NCBI RefSeq assembly: GCF_014646675.1
Contig: NZ_BMNS01000002.1
Coordinates: 426,672 to 477,538 of the forward strand
DNA from: Lutibacter litoralis
GTDB lineage: Bacteria > Bacteroidota > Bacteroidia > Flavobacteriales > Flavobacteriaceae
Length of the DNA stretch: 50,867 bases
Reading direction: 5' to 3'
Position numbers and translations under genes: made by a program. Within the stretch, counting starts at the first letter, position 1. Each line of letters opens with the position of its first letter. The notes under the pieces were generated by a model. It did no database searches, was not told the origin of the DNA, and was given only the letters and a program-made list of their open reading frames with translations. Of this stretch, positions 10,090-17,920 are shown in pieces.

Positions 10090-10167
10090 CGTCATGCTGA
10101 ACTTGTTTAAGAATCTCATCATATTTTAGGATAATTGTGTTTATGCTGAAACTAGTTCAGCATGACG
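10090..10167. repeat. Long inverted repeat between convergent genes
   Basis: The 19-base arms at 10090-10108 and 10149-10167 (core GTCATGCTGAACT) match at 18 of 19 positions and enclose 40 bases. A smaller perfect hairpin, ATGCTGAA/TTCAGCAT (10143-10150 and 10156-10163), overlaps the right arm. The core is the GTCATGCTGAACTTG-type dispersed repeat known from many Bacteroidetes intergenic regions. It may act as a bidirectional transcription stop between the HAD gene and meaB. Confidence 0.6.
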
Positions 10168-10176
10168 CAATCTTTA

Positions 10177-11184
10177 TTAGAATGAATCTTTAAATTCCTG
10201 AATCATTATCTCAGCTGCTTTTACAGGTGAGATTTTAGCTGAAACAATGTCTTTTTCCATAACAGAAAGATGTTCTTTAATATTTTTTGAACCGTAAAAA
10301 AGGTTCTTTAATTCTTCATTAATATTATTATACATCCATTGTATTTGCTGATGATTCCTGTTCTTTTTAAAATAACCATTTTCATCAACTAGCCTTTTAA
10401 ATTTCTCTATTTCATCCCAAACATTAGAAATTCCAATGTTTTTTATTGCTGAAGCTGTACTAACCACAGGACTCCAACCAGATTCTGATTGCGGAAAAAT
10501 ATGTAATGCATTTTGGTATTGACGTTTCGCTAATTTACTCATAGTAATATTATCACCATCAGCTTTATTTATCACCACCATATCTGCCATTTCCATAATG
10601 CCTTTTTTAATGCCTTGCAGTTCGTCTCCAGCACCAGCAAGCATTAATAATAAAAAGAAATCTGTCATTCCGTGAACAGCAGTTTCCGACTGCCCTACTC
10701 CAACAGTTTCAATTAGAACAACATCGTAACCTGCAGCTTCACAAAGCAACATTGTTTCACCAGTTTTATTGGCAACACCTCCCAAAGTGTCTCCAGAAGC
10801 AGAAGGACGAATATAAGCTTCATCTATATTTGCTAATTCTTCCATTCTGGTTTTATCTCCTAAAATACTTCCTCTTGAACGCTGGCTACTTGGATCGATT
10901 GATAAAATAGCAACTCTATGCCCTTTATTAACTAAATGCTTCCCAAAAACTTCTATAAATGTGCTTTTACCAACACCTGGAACTCCTGTAATACCAATAC
11001 GAATTGAATTTCCTGAATATGGTAAAATAGCTTGAATTATCTCTTTAGCAAGTGTTTTATCACTTTCTAAATTACTTTCAATAATAGTTATGGCTCTAGA
11101 AAGTAAAACTCTATCTCCTTTTAAAATTCCTTGAATATATGTTTGAGCCGCTAATCTGTTTTTTGGCTTGTAATTTTTCATCAC
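10177..11184 (-). CDS. meaB: MeaB/ArgK-type GTPase, methylmalonyl-CoA mutase chaperone
   Basis: A 335-residue G3E-family GTPase that loads and protects adenosylcobalamin in methylmalonyl-CoA mutase. P-loop GVPGVGKS is at 67-74, SIDPSSQRSRGSILGD at 96-110, ETVGVGQSE at 159-167 and the guanine motif NKADG at 206-210. Older databases call this family the LAO/AO transport ATPase ArgK, which is a misnomer here. It lies 1.1 kb from mutB on the opposite strand, so it is separately transcribed but clearly linked in function. A terminator-like hairpin sits in its leader 17 bases before the start. The start has two consecutive Met codons; either is possible. Confidence 0.95.
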   Translation of the reverse strand: MMKNYKPKNRLAAQTYIQGILKGDRVLLSRAITIIESNLESDKTLAKEIIQAILPYSGNSIRIGITGVPGVGKSTFIEVFGKHLVNKGHRVAILSIDPSSQRSRGSILGDKTRMEELANIDEAYIRPSASGDTLGGVANKTGETMLLCEAAGYDVVLIETVGVGQSETAVHGMTDFFLLLMLAGAGDELQGIKKGIMEMADMVVINKADGDNITMSKLAKRQYQNALHIFPQSESGWSPVVSTASAIKNIGISNVWDEIEKFKRLVDENGYFKKNRNHQQIQWMYNNINEELKNLFYGSKNIKEHLSVMEKDIVSAKISPVKAAEIMIQEFKDSF

Positions 11185-11200
11185 TTATCAATAAATAAAA

Positions 11201-11238
11201 AGATGGAGCTTTTTTAATTCTAAAAAAACCTTCCATCT
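11201..11238 (-). promoter_or_regulatory. Terminator-like hairpin in the meaB leader
   Basis: On the minus strand AGATGGA (11232-11238) pairs with TCCATCT (11201-11207), with an inner T-run/A-run pairing, followed by a U-rich tract (11191-11200). It ends 16 bases before the meaB ATG. With the promoter-like TATCTTTG at 11281-11288 it would lie inside the meaB leader. It may also simply end nos-operon read-through. Confidence 0.55.
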
Positions 11239-11280
11239 GTTATTAAATATAACAACAAAACATGCTGTTAATTATACTAA

Positions 11281-11288
11281 CAAAGATA
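11281..11288 (-). promoter_or_regulatory. Candidate -7 promoter element for meaB
   Basis: The minus strand reads TATCTTTG, an exact match to TAnnTTTG. Transcription would start near 11275 and give a leader of about 90 bases containing the hairpin at 11201-11238. Confidence 0.5.
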
Positions 11289-11364
11289 CACATATTACTA
11301 AAATTGTTTGGTAAGAAGGTCTAATTTTTTTACAAAAAACAGCTTTTGGCATTTACAGAAAAAA

Positions 11365-12147
11365 CTAAAAATCCTTTTTCTTTAATTTCTGATTGATTCT
11401 AAAAACAGGAATAATTACCCAAAAAATTAATATAGACATTGATACAAGCATACCAAAACCTGTTCCAAAAAACTTTCTAAAAACTGCACCTGTATAACCC
11501 AATAATGCTGAAATATCTAATTTTAATAAAATTAAAATTCTAGACAAATCAATCGGGTTTAGCATTGTCGCTATTAATGAAAATTTATCTAAAGGATAAT
11601 CGTTAAATATTACTAATGAAATTAGAAAAATACCATCATAAATTACAGCTAAAAATAACCACATTAAAATTGCATAACCAAAACCCTTTATTTTATTTTC
11701 TGTAGAAAGTGCAATGTTGTATGAAAGTGCAACAAAAATAAAATTTAAAAAAGCACCTACTATTAAAAGTAAACTAAAATTAAAAATTGCAGCAGATTTC
11801 AATAAACCGTATAATAAAAATGGAATTCCTAAACCAAGCACTAAACTTAATGTTAAAGATATTGAAATGCCTAAGTATTGACCCATAAATATTTTTTTTC
11901 TATTTATAGGTTGTGCCAAAAGTAGTTCGGTAAATTCTCTTGAATTATAATAATACATCACTCCAAAAATTGTCCCGATTAAAGGTGTTAAAACAATTAT
12001 AATATTCATTAAAGTAATTACTGCTTTGTTAACATCGTTATTTAAAAATAACAATACAAAACCCAGTATTAAATAAAATATAAAATAAACATAACTCCAA
12101 CGGCTACGCATTAGATCGTAAAAACTATATTTTAATATTTTAAGCAT
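11365..12147 (-). CDS. nosY: NosY-type ABC transporter permease
   Basis: A 260-residue integral membrane protein with about six hydrophobic helices and a cytoplasmic basic start (LKILKYSFYDLMRSRWSY), typical of ABC-2 permeases of the NosY family. With NosF and NosD it forms the NosDFY transporter that supports maturation of the copper centre of nitrous-oxide reductase. The characteristic NSREFTELLLAQPINRKKIF segment after the second helix is the cytosolic coupling region. It overlaps nosF by 8 bases and is the last gene of the cluster. Confidence 0.9.
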   Translation of the reverse strand: MLKILKYSFYDLMRSRWSYVYFIFYLILGFVLLFLNNDVNKAVITLMNIIIVLTPLIGTIFGVMYYYNSREFTELLLAQPINRKKIFMGQYLGISISLTLSLVLGLGIPFLLYGLLKSAAIFNFSLLLIVGAFLNFIFVALSYNIALSTENKIKGFGYAILMWLFLAVIYDGIFLISLVIFNDYPLDKFSLIATMLNPIDLSRILILLKLDISALLGYTGAVFRKFFGTGFGMLVSMSILIFWVIIPVFRINQKLKKKDF

Positions 12148-12847
12148 ATTGTTTCGATATTAAATTAGCTATTGCGTGTTCTAAATTTTCATTATCAGTC
12201 TGCTTTTTTAAAGCATCTATACTTCCTTTAAAGTAAATTTTACCATCTAACAGAAACACAATTTCATCGGCTAGTTCTTCTACAACACTCATAATATGGG
12301 TTGTAATTAAAATAGTTTTTCCGTTATCTTTTTCTTTTTGAATTAACTCTTTTAAATGAATTAATGCAATTGGATCTAAACCTGTAGTTGGTTCATCTAA
12401 AATAATTAAATCACTATCAAACATAAAGGTTAATACAATATTTACCTTTTGTTTTGTTCCGCCAGAAAGGTTTCCTAATTTTTTATTTAAAAAACTTTTG
12501 AGACCAAAAAGCTGAATTAATTCTTCTTCATTAGAATTTTTAGGTCGTAAATTTTTCACCATATTAATCAGTTCAATTACTGATAAATTTGGAGGAAAAT
12601 TAGCAATTTGAGGCAAATAATTTAGGTTATCTCTGTATTCCCATTTTTTAAGTACGCTTTTACCTTCAAACCTAATATCTCCCTTATTTGGAATTACCAT
12701 TCCTAACAAACATTTTATTAGGGTAGTTTTTCCTGAACCATTTGGACCTAGAACAGCAAAAATACCACCTTTTTTTATGTCCAAATCTAAACCATCTAAA
12801 ACGGTTAATTTGCCAAAACGTTTATGAATATTGTTAAATTGAATCAT
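12140..12847 (-). CDS. nosF: NosF-type ABC transporter ATPase
   Basis: A 235-residue ABC ATPase. Walker A GPNGSGKT is at 34-41, the signature LSGGT at 127-131 and Walker B LIILDEP at 147-153, with the H-loop in ITTHIMS. It is translationally coupled: its start overlaps the nosD end by 14 bases and its end overlaps nosY by 8 bases. It powers the NosDFY machine involved in CuZ assembly. Assignment to NosF rather than a general ABC-2 ATPase relies on the adjacent nosD, nosY, nosL and nosZ. Confidence 0.92.
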   Translation of the reverse strand: MIQFNNIHKRFGKLTVLDGLDLDIKKGGIFAVLGPNGSGKTTLIKCLLGMVIPNKGDIRFEGKSVLKKWEYRDNLNYLPQIANFPPNLSVIELINMVKNLRPKNSNEEELIQLFGLKSFLNKKLGNLSGGTKQKVNIVLTFMFDSDLIILDEPTTGLDPIALIHLKELIQKEKDNGKTILITTHIMSVVEELADEIVFLLDGKIYFKGSIDALKKQTDNENLEHAIANLISKQYA

Positions 12848-14072
12848 TATTTTTTTTCATTAAAGGATTTGAATCCATGAGATTATCTGGTGTAAAAACT
12901 GGTGAAACTTTTTCTGAGAAATTTATAATATCAACAAATAAACTTCTCAAAAGCACCAACGCTTCGGGGGTTTGATTTACAACATAAGAGAATAATTTTA
13001 CGGGGCGATATGGTACATCTCCAATGCCATCATTATCTAAATCGTATCCTGTATATTCACTCCAATAATTATTATCAAATTTGTTATCATGTATTTTTGT
13101 ATTGTATGATAAATCGAGTGAATTATGCATAAAATCGTTATTCACAAAAATATTAGTATAACACGCACCTGCAATTTTAATTGCCCAACCGTTTCTTAAA
13201 AATGTATTATTTGTGTAATTAATTCGGGTACATCCTTCACCATTTATTCCTATGGTATTTTCTTGAAAAAGATTGTCGTAAATTTCGGCATCATAAATTT
13301 CTTTCAGCAGAAGTCCATAGGATGCAGATCCCCAATTAAGCTCAAAAATATTATTATGCATTGTAATAAATTTAGAAAACATAACTGCTACACCTGCTCC
13401 GTTATTTCTAAATATATTGTGATGGTAAATATTATTATTTGAAAACATAAAATGCAGTCCATAACGAATATTTTCTCGGCTTGTATTTTCGAAAACAACA
13501 CTTTTTTTAACAAATTCGAAATAAATTCCATCTCGTAAACCATACAATTCATTATTGTAAACTTCCATTTCACTTCCGTCCCAAATATGAATTCCGTTTC
13601 CAGAACTAGCTTCACTTTTTCTAGTGCCCGATATACTATTATTTCTAATAATTCCTTTTTTTGATTTTTCAATTAACAAACCAAAAAACACATTTTCTAA
13701 AATACAATCTTCAATAGTAAAATTTGTGGCTTTTATAACTTTTATTGCGGCATAATCTATTGTATAGCTCATTCCAACATTTATAATTTTTAGATTTCTA
13801 ATTGTAAAATTATCAGCTTCAAAAATTATAATTCCGCCAGCATCTTCACCATCTATAACAGCTCCTTCTTCACCTATTAGCGATATAGATTTATTTATGA
13901 TAATGTTGTTTTCTTTATAAATGCCTTTTTTTAGGTAAATTTCATCGCCATCTTCAGCAATTTCAATAGCTTCCTTAATTGTTTTAATAGTACAATTACT
14001 ACAAACTTCTATTTGTTTAGCAGAAATAGTAAACGTTATAAAAAGGAAAAATAATAGAATTTTAGTATGCAT
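12834..14072 (-). CDS. nosD: NosD periplasmic beta-helix copper-maturation protein
   Basis: A 412-residue secreted protein with an N-terminal Sec signal (about 1-18, ending ISAK). A long right-handed parallel beta-helix made of CASH-type repeats runs from about residue 20 to 350, visible as recurring NNxI, xxNxF and YDN motifs. NosD is the periplasmic partner of NosFY and hands copper to apo-NosZ. Tandem cysteines (CSNC) near residues 23-26 are notable and could bind metal. The nosL stop and nosD start share one base (TAATG). Confidence 0.93.
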   Translation of the reverse strand: MHTKILLFFLFITFTISAKQIEVCSNCTIKTIKEAIEIAEDGDEIYLKKGIYKENNIIINKSISLIGEEGAVIDGEDAGGIIIFEADNFTIRNLKIINVGMSYTIDYAAIKVIKATNFTIEDCILENVFFGLLIEKSKKGIIRNNSISGTRKSEASSGNGIHIWDGSEMEVYNNELYGLRDGIYFEFVKKSVVFENTSRENIRYGLHFMFSNNNIYHHNIFRNNGAGVAVMFSKFITMHNNIFELNWGSASYGLLLKEIYDAEIYDNLFQENTIGINGEGCTRINYTNNTFLRNGWAIKIAGACYTNIFVNNDFMHNSLDLSYNTKIHDNKFDNNYWSEYTGYDLDNDGIGDVPYRPVKLFSYVVNQTPEALVLLRSLFVDIINFSEKVSPVFTPDNLMDSNPLMKKNNDSI

Positions 14073-14518
14073 TATTTATCAGAAAATTTTTGTTTTAAAG
14101 TTTCCCAAGTATAAATTGCACCGCCATGTTTTTGTTGTAACTCTTCAGCTTTATTTTTTGAAGAAAATGCAGATAAATTTGCTCCCATTGGACTTTTTAT
14201 TTCTTTTGAAATTAAAAATGCTGCAGTAGTTGCATCAATCATTTCTCCGGGGTTACCATAATTAGCGACTAACAATATAGCAATATTATCTTCATTTTTT
14301 TCAATTAAATCATTCACCATACATTCTATAGCATCAAATTTAAATTGCTTTCCTTTTGAAGTAACATACTGTGCAGCATGTGTTTTATCAACAACATTCA
14401 TTTTGCAAAAACTACATTGATCTTTCCCATATTCTATCGGTTGAGGCTCAACTTTACATGAAATTGTAAGCAATAGTATAAAGATACCAGTAAATGGTTT
14501 TAGAAGTTTTGATTTCAT
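14072..14518 (-). CDS. nosL: NosL copper chaperone lipoprotein
   Basis: A NosL-family outer-compartment copper(I) chaperone for nitrous-oxide reductase. I place the start at 14518 (148 residues) because it gives a clean lipoprotein signal ending LLTISC. The longer reading from 14551 would add 11 residues and starts inside a hairpin. The copper-binding motif CSFCKM follows soon after the lipid-anchored cysteine. The DAIECMVNDLIE segment is typical of the family. It is followed directly by nosD with a one-base overlap. Confidence 0.93.
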   Translation of the reverse strand: MKSKLLKPFTGIFILLLTISCKVEPQPIEYGKDQCSFCKMNVVDKTHAAQYVTSKGKQFKFDAIECMVNDLIEKNEDNIAILLVANYGNPGEMIDATTAAFLISKEIKSPMGANLSAFSSKNKAEELQQKHGGAIYTWETLKQKFSDK

Positions 14519-14546
14519 TTTTTTGATTTTAATAGTACCGTAAATA

Positions 14547-14594
14547 TACATTAAAACGGATATATTAAAATGGTTATATCCGTTTTAACATGTA
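14547..14594 (-). terminator. Strong hairpin between the nos membrane gene and nosL
   Basis: Perfect 14-bp arms TTAAAACGGATATA (14551-14564) and TATATCCGTTTTAA (14575-14588) around a 10-base loop. The stem can extend by about 5 bp with a small bulge. It lies between the gene ending at 14618 and the nosL start. The T-run is weak, so it may attenuate or process the transcript rather than fully end it. Confidence 0.6.
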
Positions 14595-14617
14595 TTTGAA
14601 TAGCTTTTGTATTTTTT

Positions 14618-15205
14618 TTAGGTCTTAGCTTCCTTTTTTCCGATAAAAAATGCAACTAAAGTTAAAAACATACCTGTAAATAAAAAGTACGCTCCAAGTC
14701 TAGGATATGAATGTGCTTTAAAATTAAGAATATCTTTTGTGCCAAATAGCGGAGGTTGAAATCCCATCACAGAGCCATCTGGATTTTTAAAATTCATAAT
14801 TGCTTTAGGATCTAAATTATGACCGTAATCGTATTCCCATAAGTAAAAATCGTACATTCCTGCAGTTCCCAATATCGTCATTAAAATAAACCACGCTAAA
14901 AACAGTTTGTGTTTACCTAAAAAACCAATTATTACTCCTAAAGCAGACATTGCCAAAATAGCAATTGGAAATATTTTAAACTCAGGAATAGTTTTTGGAA
15001 TATATTGCATTCCAACATAATGGTTCATTAAATTGATGTTTTTTATATCAAATTCGTGGGTATCAGAAAATTTATTTATATAAATATCCATACCTAATGG
15101 AATAGGATACTGAGGTGCTTCCAAAGTTATATTCCACAAAGGGAATGCAAACAAGCCTAACAATAAAAGGGAACCGATTATCATTAAAATTTTAGATTTT
15201 TTCAT
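14618..15205 (-). CDS. Four-helix membrane protein of the nos cluster, function unknown
   Basis: A 195-residue integral membrane protein with hydrophobic helices at about 5-25, 80-100, 104-122 and 168-190. Two large extracytoplasmic loops lie between helices 1-2 (about 26-78) and 3-4 (about 123-167). The first loop holds LEAPQYPIPLGM, KFSDTHEFDIKNIN and MNHYVGMQYIP. The second holds several aromatic and His residues (DFYLWEYDYGH, NFKAHSYPR). I recognise no named family. Position between nosZ and nosL, and a shared operator-like repeat upstream, suggest a role in N2O respiration, such as electron delivery to NosZ or copper handling. Confidence 0.8.
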   Translation of the reverse strand: MKKSKILMIIGSLLLLGLFAFPLWNITLEAPQYPIPLGMDIYINKFSDTHEFDIKNINLMNHYVGMQYIPKTIPEFKIFPIAILAMSALGVIIGFLGKHKLFLAWFILMTILGTAGMYDFYLWEYDYGHNLDPKAIMNFKNPDGSVMGFQPPLFGTKDILNFKAHSYPRLGAYFLFTGMFLTLVAFFIGKKEAKT

Positions 15206-15304
15206 TATTTTTTTTGATGTTTAGATTATGGTTATAATTCAATTAAAATAAACTATAAATTTACAAAACTGTTTGTATATCTATGTAATAAAACATACAT
15301 AAAA

Positions 15305-15320
15305 AAGATAAAATTGTCTT
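15305..15320. promoter_or_regulatory. Second copy of the nos-cluster inverted repeat
   Basis: AAGATAA (15305-15311), AA, TTGTCTT (15314-15320): 7-bp arms with one mismatch. This is the same core and spacing as the longer repeat at 18588-18615. It lies about 100 bases upstream of the membrane-protein gene heading the nosLDFY half. A second symmetric element, TACAAA-N4-TTTGTA, lies nearby at 15262-15277. No clear -7 box was found for this unit. Confidence 0.5.
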
Positions 15321-15332
15321 ATTTATTTTTAA

Positions 15333-15366
15333 TAAAAAACGAGCAACAATTAATGCTGCCCGTTTT
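15333..15366 (-). terminator. Terminator after nosZ
   Basis: On the minus strand AACGGGCAGC (15355-15364) pairs with GTTGCTCGTT (15338-15347) through ten pairs including two G-U, followed by a T-rich tract. It ends the FAS1-cytochrome-nosZ unit and separates it from the nosL half. Confidence 0.75.
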
Positions 15367-15396
15367 CAATTAAAAATTCATTTTTATAATTCTAAC

Positions 15397-17373
15397 TTAT
15401 TCAGCATCAACAGCATCACCATCTAACGTAAATGTTATAGGAACGCTTGATCCTTTAGGTGAAACTCTAACATAACCTTGCATTTCTTGATGCAATGCAG
15501 AACAGAAATCGGTACAATAGAATGGCCATACACCAACATTTTTAGGATACCATTTAAACGTTTCCGTTTGGCCTGGCATAATTAACAATTCAGATGTTTG
15601 TGCTCCAATCATAGAAATTCCGTGTGGAACATCATAATCTTGTTCTAAGTTTGTTACGTGGAAAAATACTTCATCTCCAACTTGTATACCTTCAATATTA
15701 TCTGGTGCAAAGTGAGAACGAATCATTGTCATATAAATATGTACTTCGTTTCCATCTCTCACAACTTTAGCATCAGCCTCGGATTTTGTAACATACTTAT
15801 GTTTATTCTCTTCTAACTTAAAGAATTTTTTAGAATTAGCTTTTATAATATCAGCTGGAATACCTGCAGCATAATGTGGTTCTCCAATTGTTGGAAAGTC
15901 TAGCAATAATTCCATTTTTTCACCTGTTATATCATATAATTGTGCAGATTGTGTTACTTCAGGACCTGTTGGTAAATAACGGTCTTTTGTAATTTTATTC
16001 ATTGCCAATACGTACTTTCCAAAAGGTTTTCTTGAATTTCCTCCAGGAATCATTAAGTGACCAACTGAGTAATATGTAGGTTTTCTATCAATTACTTCCC
16101 AAGTTCCTAATTTCCATTTTACAACTTCAGAAGAGATAAAGAAAGTAGTATATGCATTCCCTTTTCCATCAAACTCTGTATGTAAAGGACCTAACCCTGG
16201 TTGCTTTACTGCACCAGCTAAAATTTCTTCGTATTGTAAAATTGGAATACCATAAGCTTCTCCATCGAATTTTTCTCCTTCAATTGCAGCAAGCATTTTA
16301 GTAAATGAATGGGCAGTTAGTTCTGCAGCTAATTTACCACTACCAATAATATATTCACCTGATGGGTCAACATCACAACCGTGAGGAGATTTTGGTGTTG
16401 GTAAGAAATAGATTGCTCCAGGAACATCAGAAGGATTTACAATTAAAATCTCATCTTTCATTGTTGAAGTTGCAGTATGTGTATGCTCGTCGTAAACATT
16501 ATGCGCATAATTTGTTGGTGCTTTTGTTCCACCACCATTATTTACATATTCTTCAATTTTTTTCCAGTTAATTGCTGCAATAAAATCTTTATCGTTTTGA
16601 GATGCATTTACTTCTAATAAAGAGTTTGCCTCTTCGGTATTATACGTTGTAAAGAAGAACCATCCGTGAGATTTTCCTCTTCCAGGATGCGATAAATCAT
16701 AATTAAAACCTGGCATCATAATTTGAAACTTAATATCCATTCCTCCATCTTCTGGGTCAACAGAAATAAAAGTTAATGCTCCTTTAAAGTTTCCTTTATA
16801 CTCAGCAATTGGCATATCTTTTTGAGGATAAGGCACAGAAAAACGTGTACCTGCAACCACATATTCAGTGTTTTCAGTTACAAATGAAGAACTGTGATTA
16901 CCCGCAGAATTAGGAATTTCAATAATTTCAGTAGTTTCAAATGTTGTTAAATCAATTTTTGCAATACGAGGTGTATTGTTTCCATTAATAAAAACCCAAC
17001 GACCATCTAATTCACCAGCAGTTTGAGATATGTCTGGGTGATGTGAATCATCCCAAGGAATAAAACCGTGAGAAGTGTTTAACATTGGTTTTGTTTCTTC
17101 GTTAAAACCATACGCTTTTTCAGCATCTACTGAAAAAACTGGAATAACTTTAAATAATCTACCCGAAGGAAGACCATAAACCGCTAATTGACCGCTAAAT
17201 CCACCAGATACAAATGCATAGAATTCATCGTGTTCACCTGGTGCAACATAAACTTTCTCAGCAGCACTACTTGATAAAGCACCACTTTTTTTGTCTGAGC
17301 CTCCATTACCACAACTACTAAATACTAATGAAAGTACTGTAATTGCAAATAAAGATTTAAAAATTGTTTTCAT
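15397..17373 (-). CDS. nosZ: Nitrous-oxide reductase, clade II type, lipid-anchored
   Basis: This 658-residue copper enzyme reduces N2O to N2. The N-terminus is a Sec lipoprotein signal (VFSSC, Cys21), not a Tat signal, which is typical of clade II. The seven-bladed propeller supplies the CuZ histidines H111, H112, H160, H291, H331, H398 and H439. The C-terminal cupredoxin domain supplies CuA ligands H584, C620, C624, H628 and M631 in CTDFCSALHQEM; the residue at the usual Trp position is D622, and its ligand is a backbone carbonyl. It is the third gene of a unit with an upstream c-type cytochrome. The enzyme should face the periplasm, tethered to a membrane. Confidence 0.98.
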   Translation of the reverse strand: MKTIFKSLFAITVLSLVFSSCGNGGSDKKSGALSSSAAEKVYVAPGEHDEFYAFVSGGFSGQLAVYGLPSGRLFKVIPVFSVDAEKAYGFNEETKPMLNTSHGFIPWDDSHHPDISQTAGELDGRWVFINGNNTPRIAKIDLTTFETTEIIEIPNSAGNHSSSFVTENTEYVVAGTRFSVPYPQKDMPIAEYKGNFKGALTFISVDPEDGGMDIKFQIMMPGFNYDLSHPGRGKSHGWFFFTTYNTEEANSLLEVNASQNDKDFIAAINWKKIEEYVNNGGGTKAPTNYAHNVYDEHTHTATSTMKDEILIVNPSDVPGAIYFLPTPKSPHGCDVDPSGEYIIGSGKLAAELTAHSFTKMLAAIEGEKFDGEAYGIPILQYEEILAGAVKQPGLGPLHTEFDGKGNAYTTFFISSEVVKWKLGTWEVIDRKPTYYSVGHLMIPGGNSRKPFGKYVLAMNKITKDRYLPTGPEVTQSAQLYDITGEKMELLLDFPTIGEPHYAAGIPADIIKANSKKFFKLEENKHKYVTKSEADAKVVRDGNEVHIYMTMIRSHFAPDNIEGIQVGDEVFFHVTNLEQDYDVPHGISMIGAQTSELLIMPGQTETFKWYPKNVGVWPFYCTDFCSALHQEMQGYVRVSPKGSSVPITFTLDGDAVDAE

Positions 17374-17420
17374 AATTATTTGATTATTATTTGTTGTTTG
17401 TTCAATGTTTATTTAAAAAC

Positions 17421-17885
17421 CTATTCGGCTTTTACTGTTCTAAAATATTCTAATATTAATCTAGCTTCTTTTTCTGTTAAACTTTGATTTGCCATTGGAG
17501 ATAAATACTCTGCTAATAATTGTTTAGCTGCTGGGTTTTTTTCAACCATTTCTTCTGGATTTAAAATCATATTCATAATCCATTCTGGAGTACGTCTTTC
17601 TGTAACACCAGCTAAACCAGGTCCCACAAAACGCTTACTCATTTTATGACAAGCAGAACATTTAGCTTTAAAAACTTCTTTTCCCTCAGCTGCCATTGCT
17701 TCATCAATTTCTCCTAAGGTTATACTTGAAATAGGACCAATTCCTTTATCTTTCATTGGGTCTAATTCAACCACTTCTTTTTCCGCTTCTTTAGGAGCTT
17801 CAACTTTATCTTTTTTCTTTTCGTCACCACCGCAACTTGACATAATTGCTACAGCTATTGCTAATACTAATACTTTTAGTTTCAT
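17421..17885 (-). CDS. Lipoprotein c-type cytochrome (probable electron donor to NosZ)
   Basis: A 154-residue monoheme cytochrome c. The lipoprotein signal ends MSSC (Cys18). A charged Lys/Glu linker (about 20-45) follows. The class I heme domain has CSACH at 76-80 and a probable Met axial ligand at M131 in LSPMANQ. It is encoded 47 bases upstream of nosZ in the same unit, so the direct inference is that it delivers electrons to CuA. The lipid anchor would hold it near NosZ, which is also lipidated. Confidence 0.93.
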   Translation of the reverse strand: MKLKVLVLAIAVAIMSSCGGDEKKKDKVEAPKEAEKEVVELDPMKDKGIGPISSITLGEIDEAMAAEGKEVFKAKCSACHKMSKRFVGPGLAGVTERRTPEWIMNMILNPEEMVEKNPAAKQLLAEYLSPMANQSLTEKEARLILEYFRTVKAE

Positions 17886-17920
17886 TCGTTTCTTAATTAT
17901 TTATGCTATTTTTTTCTTAA

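Noticed and set aside
13388..13672. Minus-strand open frame inside nosD
   Set aside because: It is a different frame within the beta-helix gene and shows no domain or start context; treated as a shadow.
14519..14551. Extension of NosL to an upstream ATG at 14551
   Set aside because: It adds a polar 11-residue stretch before a good lipoprotein signal, and the codon lies inside a strong hairpin; the start at 14518 is better.
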